Positions 7,428-13,240 of a stretch of 13,240 bases of DNA are shown piece after piece. The stretch is from positions 1 to 13,240 of the forward strand of contig DATIFC010000012.1 in the NCBI GenBank assembly GCA_035455445.1, in the 5' to 3' direction. The number at the start of each line of letters is the position of its first letter. The stretch's first letter is position 1. The notes beneath the pieces are model-generated. The model saw only the letters and a program-made list of their open reading frames with translations. It was not told where the DNA came from and did not search any database. Source of the DNA: AC-32 sp035455445 (GTDB lineage: Bacteria; Actinomycetota; Thermoleophilia; Gaiellales; Gaiellaceae). The position numbers and the translations under genes were made by a program.

Positions 7428-8437
7428 GCGAGCGCGTGCGCGTCGCGGTCCTGCTCGGCGGCCGCTCCTCCGAGCACGACATCTCGCTCGCCTCCGCCCG
7501 GTCGGTGATCGACGCCCTCGACCCCGAGCGCTACGACACGGTCACCGTCGAGATCGGCCGCGACGGGCGCTGGGAGCTGGGCACGGGCGACGGTGGCTCG
7601 GCGGCGGAGACGCTGCCCGTCCCGACCGCGAAGGTGCCCGCGACGCTCGGCGAGGTGGACGTCGTCTTCCCGGTCCTGCACGGCCCCTTCGGCGAGGACG
7701 GCACCGTCCAGGGCCTGCTCGAGCTCGCGGGCGTGCCGTACGTCGGCGCCGGCGTGCTCGGCTCGGCGCTCGCGATGGACAAGGACGTCTTCAAGGCCGT
7801 GATGCGCGACCGCGGGGTCCCGGTCACGCGGAATGTCACGATTCGCCAGGGGGGAAAGCCTCACAATCCGTTCGGCTTCCCCGTCTTCGTCAAGCCCGCG
7901 CGGCTCGGCTCGTCGGTGGGCATCTCGAAGGCCCGCGACGAGGAGGAGCTCGCGGCCGCCGTCGCGCTCGCCTTCGAGCACGACGAGAAGGTGCTCGTCG
8001 AGGAGTTCGTCGACGGGATCGAGGTCGAGTGCGGCGTGCTCGGCAACGAGGAGCCGCTCGCCTCGCTGCCCGGCGAGATCGTCTCGCACGGCTTCAGCGG
8101 CGAGGACTGGTACGACTACTCGGCCAAGTACGACGAGGGCGGCATGGACCTGCTCGTGCCGCCCAGCCTGCCGCAGGAGACGATCGAGCGCGTGCAGGAG
8201 CTGGCCGTCAGGGCGTTCGTCGCGGGCGAGTGCGAGGGCATGGCGCGGGTCGACTTCTTCGTCAGGCCCGACGGCGAGGTGCTCGTCAACGAGCTGAACA
8301 CGATCCCCGGCTTCACCGCGACGAGCGTCTACGCGAAGCTGTTCGAGGCCTCCGGCGTGCCCTACCCCGAGCTCGTCGACCGCCTGGTGCAGCTGGCCCT
8401 GGAGCGGCACGAGCGCCGCTCACGACTCCGTTTCTAG
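7424..8437 (+). CDS. ddl: D-alanine--D-alanine ligase
   Basis: A 337-residue cytoplasmic ATP-grasp ligase joining two D-Ala for the peptidoglycan stem peptide. Visible landmarks are GRSSEHDISL near the N-terminus (E17), LHGPFGEDGT (H86-G93), VKPARLGSSVGI, the loop YDYSAKY (Y230, D231, Y232) typical of D-Ala-D-Ala rather than D-Ala-D-Lac ligases, and the metal-binding end NELNTIPGFT (E290, N292). The best start is GTG 7424, four bases inside the pknB stop; GTG 7436 is an alternative. No Shine-Dalgarno is evident for 7424, so translation probably depends on ribosomes finishing pknB. The stop TAG lies in the CTAG at 8434-8437, which is also the stop of the opposing kinase gene. Confidence 0.94.
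   Translation: MSERVRVAVLLGGRSSEHDISLASARSVIDALDPERYDTVTVEIGRDGRWELGTGDGGSAAETLPVPTAKVPATLGEVDVVFPVLHGPFGEDGTVQGLLELAGVPYVGAGVLGSALAMDKDVFKAVMRDRGVPVTRNVTIRQGGKPHNPFGFPVFVKPARLGSSVGISKARDEEELAAAVALAFEHDEKVLVEEFVDGIEVECGVLGNEEPLASLPGEIVSHGFSGEDWYDYSAKYDEGGMDLLVPPSLPQETIERVQELAVRAFVAGECEGMARVDFFVRPDGEVLVNELNTIPGFTATSVYAKLFEASGVPYPELVDRLVQLALERHERRSRLRF
8434..8437. other. Convergent stop-codon overlap in CTAG (ddl and kinase)
   Basis: The palindrome CTAG supplies TAG to ddl on the plus strand (8435-8437) and TAG to the kinase on the minus strand (8436-8434). The genes overlap by four bases, so any transcription terminator must lie inside coding sequence or be Rho-dependent. No strong hairpin with a T-tract is visible nearby. 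Confidence 0.9.
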
Positions 8438-9921
8438 CGGCCCTTCGCCGTCACCTCGTTGACCTCGACCGACGAGTTCGGGCCGAGGTCGGTGATCCAG
8501 ATCACGTAGTAGCGCTCGGCCGCCCCATCGAGGGAGAACGTCGTGCGGCTGCCGACCATCCGGGAGCTCGAGACGGGCCTGAACCCACCCGTCGGCGACG
8601 AGCCGGACTCGATCTTCGCCGTGAATCCGGCGGTGCCGGTCTGCACGGTGAGCTGCGTCAGCCGCTTCGGGCTGCCGGCGTCGAGGACGAGGCCGACGCC
8701 CTGCTTCGCGAGGCCGCCGTTGTAGTGCTCGGTGTTCCAGTACGTCCCGGGATTGCCGTCCGCGGCGCTGCCCGCCGCCGAGTCGTGCTCGGCCCCGTCG
8801 CCGTAGGGGTCGTACGCCTGCAGGCCGGTGAGGCGAACGGGCCTGGCGGGGGCGGCGGCGCCCGTCTTCTTCTTCACGAACTCCCTGAGGTGCTCCCCGG
8901 GGCCGGTGAACGCGAAGACGGCGGCCAGCGCTCCCGCGAGGACTGCGATGCCCGCGAGGAAGACGATCAGCGGCCAGACGCTCGGCCGCTCGCGCGGCAG
9001 CGCCGGCGCCCGGCGGTCGCGGCGGTGCCGTCCCCGCCTGGGCGCGACCACCATCGTCTGCGCGCCCGACGCGTCGGTCTCGCCCTCGAGACAGGCGGTG
9101 AGCTCGCTGCAGAGCTCGTCCATCGAGTCGAAGCGCTCGCGCGGGTCCTTGGCCATCGCCTGCCTGATGGCGGCGTCGAGGCGCGGCGAGAGCTCGGGCC
9201 GCCGCTCCCGCACGCTCGGCGGCGGCTCGTTGATGTGCCGCAGGGCGACGGCGACGAAGTTGTCGCCCGGGAACGGCACCTCGCCGGTGAGCAGCTCGTA
9301 GAGCACGGCACCGAGCGAGTAGACGTCGCTCTGGGCGTCGACCCGCTGGCCGCGCGCCTGCTCCGGCGCGATGTAGTCGCTAGTCCCCATCACGGTGCCG
9401 GTCTGCGTGAGCCCGCCGTGGACGTCGAGCGAGCGGGCGATCCCGAAGTCGGTCACCTTCGCCTGCCCGTCGCCGTTCAGGAGCACGTTCTGCGGCTTGA
9501 CGTCCCGGTGGACGAGCCCGTGCTCGTGGGCGAAGCCGAGCGCCCGCGCGATCTGCAGCGCCAGCACGATCGCGTCGCGCTCGGGCAGCGGCCCCTCCCG
9601 CTCGACGAGCGACTTCAGGTTCTCGCCGTCGACGTACTCGAAGACGATGAACTGGCGCCCGTCCTGCTCGCCCCGGTCGATCACGGTGACGATGTTCGGG
9701 TGCGAGAGCTGGGCGACCGAGCGCGCCTCGCGCCGGAAGCGCTCGACGTAGTCGACCTCGTCGGTGTACTGCTCGTGCAGCACCTTGAGGGCCACGTCGC
9801 GCTCGAGCAGCGTGTCGTGAGCCCGGTAGACGCTGGACATGCCGCCGGTGCCGACGAGCTCCTCGAGCTCGTAGCGGTCCGCGATCAGCTCCCCGACCAC
9901 AACGCTCAATTGTGCCCGCAC
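8434..9921 (-). CDS. Transmembrane Ser/Thr kinase with discoidin-like extracellular domain
   Basis: A 495-residue kinase. The N-terminal catalytic domain (about 14-275) has the loop VGTGGMSSVYRAHD (23-36), K46 in VALKVL, HRDVKPQN (D140), DFG (D158), and an activation segment with LTQTGTVMGTSDYIAPEQARG; all key residues are present. After an Arg-rich linker comes one transmembrane helix (about 316-338). The outer part (about 362-493) has no PASTA repeat but looks like an F5/8-type C (discoidin, galactose-binding-like) beta-sandwich: AYDPYGDGAEHD, a DGNPGTYWNTEHY block, and GVGLVLDAG. Such domains bind carbohydrate or other surface ligands in known families; the ligand here is unknown. The start is probably GTG 9921, nine bases after the aminotransferase stop; no ribosome binding site is clear, and TTG 9909 or GTG 9900 are possible. 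Confidence 0.88.
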   Translation of the reverse strand: MRAQLSVVVGELIADRYELEELVGTGGMSSVYRAHDTLLERDVALKVLHEQYTDEVDYVERFRREARSVAQLSHPNIVTVIDRGEQDGRQFIVFEYVDGENLKSLVEREGPLPERDAIVLALQIARALGFAHEHGLVHRDVKPQNVLLNGDGQAKVTDFGIARSLDVHGGLTQTGTVMGTSDYIAPEQARGQRVDAQSDVYSLGAVLYELLTGEVPFPGDNFVAVALRHINEPPPSVRERRPELSPRLDAAIRQAMAKDPRERFDSMDELCSELTACLEGETDASGAQTMVVAPRRGRHRRDRRAPALPRERPSVWPLIVFLAGIAVLAGALAAVFAFTGPGEHLREFVKKKTGAAAPARPVRLTGLQAYDPYGDGAEHDSAAGSAADGNPGTYWNTEHYNGGLAKQGVGLVLDAGSPKRLTQLTVQTGTAGFTAKIESGSSPTGGFRPVSSSRMVGSRTTFSLDGAAERYYVIWITDLGPNSSVEVNEVTAKGR

Positions 9922-9930
9922 CGCGTAGAG

Positions 9931-11253
9931 CTAAGCCAAGGAAGCCTCGAGCGCCTGCTCCCAGACGCTCAGGGCCTCGTCGAGCTCGGCGTCGTCGATC
10001 ACGAGGGGAACGAGCACGCGGATGCAGTTCGAGTAGATCCCCGACTTGAGCAGCAGCAGCCCGCGCTCGGCGGCCTGCTCGACAATCTCGCTGGCGAGCT
10101 CCGGGGCCGGGTCCTTCGTGGCGCGGTCGTGAACGAGCTCGATCGCGAGCATCGCGCCGAGACCGCGAACGTGGCCGATCGCGTCCCAGCGCTCCTGCCA
10201 AGCCAGCATGCGCTCGCGGATGCGCTCGCCGATGAGCGCGCCGCGCTCGTTCAGGCGCTCCTCCTCGAACACGTCGAGCACCGCCAGCGCCGCCGCCTGC
10301 GCGACCGGGTTGCCGACGTAGGTCCCGCCGACCGCAGAGTCACCCGGCGCGTCCATGATCTTCGCGTTGCCGAGCACGCCGGAGAGCGGAAGCCCGGCCG
10401 CGATCGACTTCGCGACCGTGATCAGGTCGGGCTGCACGCCGTAGTGCTGGATGCCCCACATCCGGCCGGTGCGGCCGAAGCCGGTCTGCACCTCGTCGAC
10501 CACGAGGACGATCCCGTTGTCGTCGCAGATGCGGCGCACGCCCTCGACGAACTCCGGCGGCGCGACCACGAAGCCGCCCTCGCCCTGGACGGGCTCCATC
10601 ACGATCGCGGCCACCGTCTCGGCCGCGATCTGCGTCACGAGCGAGCGCTCGAGCGCGTGCAGCGCCTCGTCCGCGCTCGGGCCGCGGTACTCGTTCGGGA
10701 AGGGCACGCGGTAGATCTCCGGCGCGAACGGCCCGAGGCCGGCCTTGTAGGGGTGCGTCTTCGAGGTCAGCGTCAGCGAGAGCAGCGTCCGCCCGTGGAA
10801 GCCGCCCTCGAAGCCGATCACGGCGGGGCGACCGGTATGCGCGCGGGCGAACTTGACCGCGTTCTCGACGGCCTCCGTTCCCGCGTTGAAGAAGGCCGCT
10901 TTCGCCGGCCTGCGCACCGGCGCGAGCTCGCAGAGACGCTCGGCGAGCTCCACGTAGACCTCGTAGGGAACGATCGTGAAGTCGGTGTGCGCGAAGCGCG
11001 AGAGCTGCTCCTGCGCCGCGGCGACGACCTGCGGGTGCGAGTGGCCGACGTTCAGGCACCCGACGCCGCCGGTGAAGTCGAGGAAGGTGTTGCCGTCGAC
11101 GTCGGTGAGCGTCGCGCCCTGCGCGTGGTCGACGACGACGGGCAGGAAGACCGACAGCGGGTCGGCGACGACGCGCCCCTTGCGCTCGAGGATCGCCGTC
11201 GACTTCGGACCCGGAATCTCCGTCCGGAGCTCGATTGCCCGCGTCACCGCCAT
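9931..11253 (-). CDS. gabT: Class III PLP aminotransferase, GabT-like (4-aminobutyrate transaminase)
   Basis: A 440-residue PLP enzyme that would move the amino group of 4-aminobutyrate to 2-oxoglutarate. It begins MAVTRAIELRTEIPGPKS, and EIPGP near the start is typical of actinobacterial GabT. Motifs include FFNAGTEAVENAVKFAR (phosphate binding), FEGGFHGRT, VMEPVQGEGGF, DEVQTGFGRTG (D253 for the pyridine nitrogen, Q256), the Schiff-base lysine K282 in VAKSIAAGLPLSG, and a C-terminal IRVLVPLVI. Another omega-amino acid as substrate cannot be excluded. The frame is open further upstream, but ATG 11253 gives the family's usual N-terminus; ATG 11289 would add 12 residues. It lies 49 bases downstream of the DUF4015 gene and nine bases upstream of the kinase gene, so all three may share a transcript. 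No functional link to the kinase is known. Confidence 0.9.
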   Translation of the reverse strand: MAVTRAIELRTEIPGPKSTAILERKGRVVADPLSVFLPVVVDHAQGATLTDVDGNTFLDFTGGVGCLNVGHSHPQVVAAAQEQLSRFAHTDFTIVPYEVYVELAERLCELAPVRRPAKAAFFNAGTEAVENAVKFARAHTGRPAVIGFEGGFHGRTLLSLTLTSKTHPYKAGLGPFAPEIYRVPFPNEYRGPSADEALHALERSLVTQIAAETVAAIVMEPVQGEGGFVVAPPEFVEGVRRICDDNGIVLVVDEVQTGFGRTGRMWGIQHYGVQPDLITVAKSIAAGLPLSGVLGNAKIMDAPGDSAVGGTYVGNPVAQAAALAVLDVFEEERLNERGALIGERIRERMLAWQERWDAIGHVRGLGAMLAIELVHDRATKDPAPELASEIVEQAAERGLLLLKSGIYSNCIRVLVPLVIDDAELDEALSVWEQALEASLA

Positions 11254-11266
11254 GGAGCTGACGATA
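11254..11266 (-). promoter_or_regulatory. Weak candidate leaderless promoter for the aminotransferase
   Basis: On the minus strand TATCGT (11266-11261) fits the actinobacterial -10 pattern TANNNT and sits seven bases before ATG 11253, a spacing that would place the transcript start on the start codon. No ribosome binding site is visible (CAGCTCC precedes the ATG), which fits a leaderless mRNA. No recognisable -35 lies 16-18 bases upstream, so this is tentative. Confidence 0.3.
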
Positions 11267-11302
11267 GCGGAGCAACCGGCCGCGTGCATACGTGAATAGC
11301 GG

Positions 11303-12496
11303 TCATGCAGGCGGCAGCAGCGCGGGCGCGCTGTAGACGCCCTCGGCGTTCCAGAGCAGAAAGCCGTGGGTGTGCTGAGCGCGCGCCGCCGCAACCTGAG
11401 CTCGGACGTCGTCGAGCGTGTAGGTGCGACCCAGAGAGAAGTCCTGCAGCCAGGGCGTCAACCGCGCCCTGCGGCCCTCCAGCGCGATCTGGAAGTCGAG
11501 CAGCGAGCGCGTCACCGTCTCGCCCGGCACCGCGTTGGGATCTGTCAGGTCGTACTCGCCGGGGTTGTAGTGCGAGGGGTAGACCATCGGGTAGACCGCG
11601 TCCACGTAGCGCGAGATGCGTCGCGGCAGCTGGCCGATGCCGAGGTCGCGCGTGGCGGAGAGCCCGAAGACGTCCACCGACACGCGCACCCCCAGGGGAT
11701 GCAGCCGCCCGGCGGCGTACTGCACGAAGGCCGGGATCGTCCACGCCATCGGCTGCGGGTGCGCGCCCGGGTAGCGGATCAGCGAGAGGTCGCCGTCGCT
11801 CGGGAAGCGCACGTAGTCGAACTGGATCTCGTCGAACCCGGCCCTCGCCGCCGCGACGGCGACGTCGACGTTGTAGCGCCACACGCGCCGGTCGTAGGGG
11901 TTCGTCCAGCCGAGCCCCGCATTCGTGGTCCAGAGCGAGCCGTCGCTCCTGTGGATCGCCAGCTCGGGACGCTGCTCCGAGAGCACGGGATCCTCGAAGG
12001 TGACGACGCGGCCGATCAGGTAGTCGCCGCGGGCGTGGACGAGGCGCGCCGCGCGCTTCGCCTTGTAGAAAGGCCCCGCCGCGCCGGTGCGGCGGGCGAG
12101 CGGCACCGCCGAGGGGACGAAGCCGACCCTGCCGCTCTCGTCCTTGACGTCGAGCTCGATCGTGTTCAGGCCCGTCAGCGCCAGGTACTGCCGTAGCTTC
12201 CCGGGCAGCGAGGCGAGCGACATGGTCACGTGGACGCCGCGGATCTCGCGCGGCACCGGTGCGTGGGCCGGCCCCGGCCGATGCTCCCGGGCTGGGGGGC
12301 GCTCACCCCTGGTCGCAGCCGCATGCGTGCCGCCGCCGCCGACCGAGCGCGCCCCGAGCGTGATCCCCGCCGCGAGCGCGAACAGCACCGCCGCCGCGAC
12401 GGCCCGGCGCCGTCGTACCTGGCGCCGCCGCCGCCGCCGGCGCTCGCGCAGTCGGGCGTTCGAGTCGCGCTCGTCCATCGAAAGGTCGCCAAGCAT
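11303..12496 (-). CDS. Membrane-anchored DUF4015 putative glycoside hydrolase
   Basis: A 397-residue protein if it starts at ATG 12496, which has GAGGG (12510-12506) nine bases upstream; ATG 12478 would give 391 residues. The N-terminus is extremely basic (14 Arg between residues 15 and 31), followed by a hydrophobic helix (about 32-49), so it is likely an uncleaved anchor or signal peptide with the body outside. A Gly/Pro/His-rich spacer leads to a domain (about 84-393) resembling the DUF4015 (COG1306) TIM-barrel-like family: REIRGVHVT, NTIELDVKDESG, FDEIQFDYVRFPSDG (D227), VDVFGLSA, YVDAVYPMVYPSHY and FLLWNAEGVYS. The family is annotated as putative glycosyl hydrolase; substrate and activity are unproven. 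Acidic residues in DVKDE and FDYVRFP are candidate catalytic positions. It is divergent from dcd and upstream of the aminotransferase. Confidence 0.85.
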   Translation of the reverse strand: MLGDLSMDERDSNARLRERRRRRRRQVRRRRAVAAAVLFALAAGITLGARSVGGGGTHAAATRGERPPAREHRPGPAHAPVPREIRGVHVTMSLASLPGKLRQYLALTGLNTIELDVKDESGRVGFVPSAVPLARRTGAAGPFYKAKRAARLVHARGDYLIGRVVTFEDPVLSEQRPELAIHRSDGSLWTTNAGLGWTNPYDRRVWRYNVDVAVAAARAGFDEIQFDYVRFPSDGDLSLIRYPGAHPQPMAWTIPAFVQYAAGRLHPLGVRVSVDVFGLSATRDLGIGQLPRRISRYVDAVYPMVYPSHYNPGEYDLTDPNAVPGETVTRSLLDFQIALEGRRARLTPWLQDFSLGRTYTLDDVRAQVAAARAQHTHGFLLWNAEGVYSAPALLPPA

Positions 12497-12511
12497 ACGA
12501 CGAAACCCTCG

Positions 12512-12517
12512 TAGAAT
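12512..12517 (+). promoter_or_regulatory. Probable -10 element of a leaderless dcd promoter
   Basis: TAGAAT differs from TATAAT at one position and ends six bases before GTG 12524. Transcription would therefore begin at or next to the start codon. No Shine-Dalgarno is present in the intervening CGGCCC, consistent with leaderless translation, which is common in actinobacteria. No good -35 is apparent. The element sits in the 27-base gap between dcd and the divergent DUF4015 gene. Confidence 0.5.
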
Positions 12518-12523
12518 CGGCCC

Positions 12524-13084
12524 GTGGTCCTCTCCGACCGCACGATCCGGCGGCTGCTCGAGGAGGGTCGGATCGGCATCGACCCCTACGACGAGGCGCT
12601 GCTGCAACCGTCGAGCGTCGACGTCCGCGTCGACCGCTTCTTCCGCGTCTTCCACAACGCGCGCTACCCGTACATCGACGTCAAGCAGCCGCAGGAGGAG
12701 CTGACCGAGCTCGTCGAGATCGACGGCGAGCGCCCGTTCATCCTCCATCCTGGCGAGTTCGTGCTCGGCTCGACACTGGAGCGCGTGACGCTGCCCGACG
12801 ACCTCGTCGCGCGCCTGGAGGGGAAGTCGAGCCTCGGGCGGCTCGGCCTGCTGATCCACTCCACCGCCGGCTTCATCGACCCCGGCTGGAACGGGCACGT
12901 GACGCTCGAGCTCTCGAACGTGGCCAACCTGCCGATCACGATCTACTTCGGGATGAAGATCGGCCAGCTCTCGTTCGTGCAGCTGACCGAGGCGGCGGAG
13001 ACGCCCTACGGTGCCGGTGAGCTCGGCTCCAAGTACCAGGGCCAGCAGGGCCCGACGCCGAGCCGCTACTGGCAGAACTTCTAG
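12524..13084 (+). CDS. dcd: dCTP deaminase, probably bifunctional deaminase/dUTPase
   Basis: A 186-residue enzyme of pyrimidine deoxynucleotide supply. It begins MVLSDRTIRRLLEEGRIGIDP and has LLQPSSVDVRVD, FILHPGEFVLGSTLE, the core GKSSLGRLGLLIHSTAGFID (100-119), HVTLELSNVANLP with probable catalytic E129, and the C-terminal GSKYQGQQGPTPSRYWQNF. The core and tail read closely like M. tuberculosis Dcd, which both deaminates dCTP and hydrolyses the dUTP to dUMP, and A115 matches the alanine studied in that enzyme. E. coli-type monofunctional Dcd has HVTAHRIDPG at this place, so the bifunctional form is more likely, by inference. Length is normal. The GTG start is supported by the N-terminal match and the -10 element. 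The stop shares CTAG with the next gene. Confidence 0.95.
   Translation: MVLSDRTIRRLLEEGRIGIDPYDEALLQPSSVDVRVDRFFRVFHNARYPYIDVKQPQEELTELVEIDGERPFILHPGEFVLGSTLERVTLPDDLVARLEGKSSLGRLGLLIHSTAGFIDPGWNGHVTLELSNVANLPITIYFGMKIGQLSFVQLTEAAETPYGAGELGSKYQGQQGPTPSRYWQNF
13081..13084. other. Convergent stop-codon overlap in CTAG (dcd and downstream gene)
   Basis: CTAG gives TAG to dcd on the plus strand (13082-13084) and TAG to the opposing frame (13083-13081), the same four-base tail-to-tail arrangement as at 8434-8437. It relies on the right-edge frame being real. Confidence 0.65.
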
Positions 13085-13239
13085 GCGCCCAGCCGTCCGC
13101 AGGTCAGCTGGAGCACGACCTTCGCGTCGGTGCTCGCCGTGTTCTGGACGCGCCAGCGCCCGGTCGCGCCCATCGCGGCCGCGGCGTCCACGTCGAGCAC
13201 CGGCCGGCGGAGCGCGTAACCGGTTCCGAGCGAGAGCCA
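13081..13239 (-). CDS. C-terminal fragment of an unidentified protein
   Basis: A minus-strand frame enters from the right edge and ends at TAG 13083-13081, giving 52 residues without a stop. The end reads GRWRVQNTASTDAKVVLQLT and then CGRLGA. Codons nearly always end in G or C, matching the real genes here. Alternating hydrophobic and polar residues (RWRVQNTAS, KVVLQLTCG) suggest beta strands of an immunoglobulin-like or other beta-rich domain, but no family is recognised. The start is outside the window. It converges on dcd with a four-base overlap. Confidence 0.55.
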   Translation of the reverse strand, partial: WLSLGTGYALRRPVLDVDAAAAMGATGRWRVQNTASTDAKVVLQLTCGRLGA

Positions 13240-13240
13240 G

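Noticed and set aside
8438..8460. Terminator at the ddl/kinase junction
   Set aside because: Only a 4-bp CGGC/GCCG stem without a T-tract is present, and it lies inside the kinase coding region.
8029..11295. A 1088-codon open frame on the plus strand across the kinase and aminotransferase genes
   Set aside because: It is a shadow in GC-rich DNA. The translation is a low-complexity Arg/Ala/Gly/Val mixture with no domain, while the minus strand encodes two complete enzymes with all catalytic motifs.
11254..11394. N-terminal extension of the aminotransferase to 11394
   Set aside because: The extra residues (RRRALSTPTAF and following) are unlike GabT and would overlap the end of the DUF4015 gene. 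ATG 11253 gives the family's normal start.
12418..12460. CCG/CGC-rich simple repeat
   Set aside because: It encodes the Arg-rich N-terminus of the DUF4015 protein. It is short and imperfect, so it is noted there rather than called as a separate repeat.
12497..12898. N-terminal extension of the DUF4015 frame through dcd
   Set aside because: It runs antisense through dcd. ATG 12496 has a ribosome binding site and leads into a plausible anchor.

Overview
The window is very GC-rich, densely packed DNA, and nearly every base is coding. Gene order points to a member of the Actinomycetota. The plus strand carries fhaA, fhaB, a PP2C phosphatase, a SEDS polymerase, a class B penicillin-binding protein and a PASTA kinase, which is the classic actinobacterial cell-growth cluster. 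The dCTP deaminase resembles the Mycobacterium type. No pknA lies beside pknB, ddl follows pknB directly, and a second kinase has a discoidin-like ectodomain. By inference this suggests a deep branch such as Thermoleophilia rather than a mycobacterium or streptomycete, but sequence alone does not prove it.

Layout. Positions 2-160 are the 3' end of a small membrane-protein gene (+). Positions 191-8437 are one tightly coupled plus-strand operon: FhaA, FhaB, PstP-like phosphatase, a possible 29-codon mini-ORF, RodA/FtsW, PbpA-like transpeptidase, PknB with four PASTA repeats, and D-Ala-D-Ala ligase. Most junctions overlap by 1-4 bases. Positions 12496-8434 read on the minus strand: a membrane-anchored DUF4015 putative glycoside hydrolase, a GabT-like aminotransferase, and a second Ser/Thr kinase that meets ddl tail to tail. 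Positions 12524-13084 are dcd (+), which probably has a leaderless promoter. Positions 13081-13239 are the 3' end of an unrecognised minus-strand gene.

Function. The plus operon joins a phosphorylation circuit to peptidoglycan building. The circuit is PknB, its opposing phosphatase PstP, and the phosphothreonine readers FhaA and FhaB. The building side is Ddl for the D-Ala-D-Ala precursor, RodA for glycan polymerisation and PbpA for cross-linking. PASTA domains outside the membrane probably sense wall fragments or precursors. The second kinase probably reads another extracellular ligand, and the DUF4015 protein may act on surface polysaccharide.

The best items for a second look are the discoidin kinase facing the PASTA-kinase operon, the translationally overlapping pknB-ddl pair, the odd-codon mini-ORF between phosphatase and polymerase, and the two convergent junctions where both genes stop inside one CTAG. 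No tRNA, rRNA, CRISPR array, insertion sequence or clear rho-independent terminator was seen. No gene-free stretch exceeds 300 bases; the longest without a confident gene is 2598-2682.
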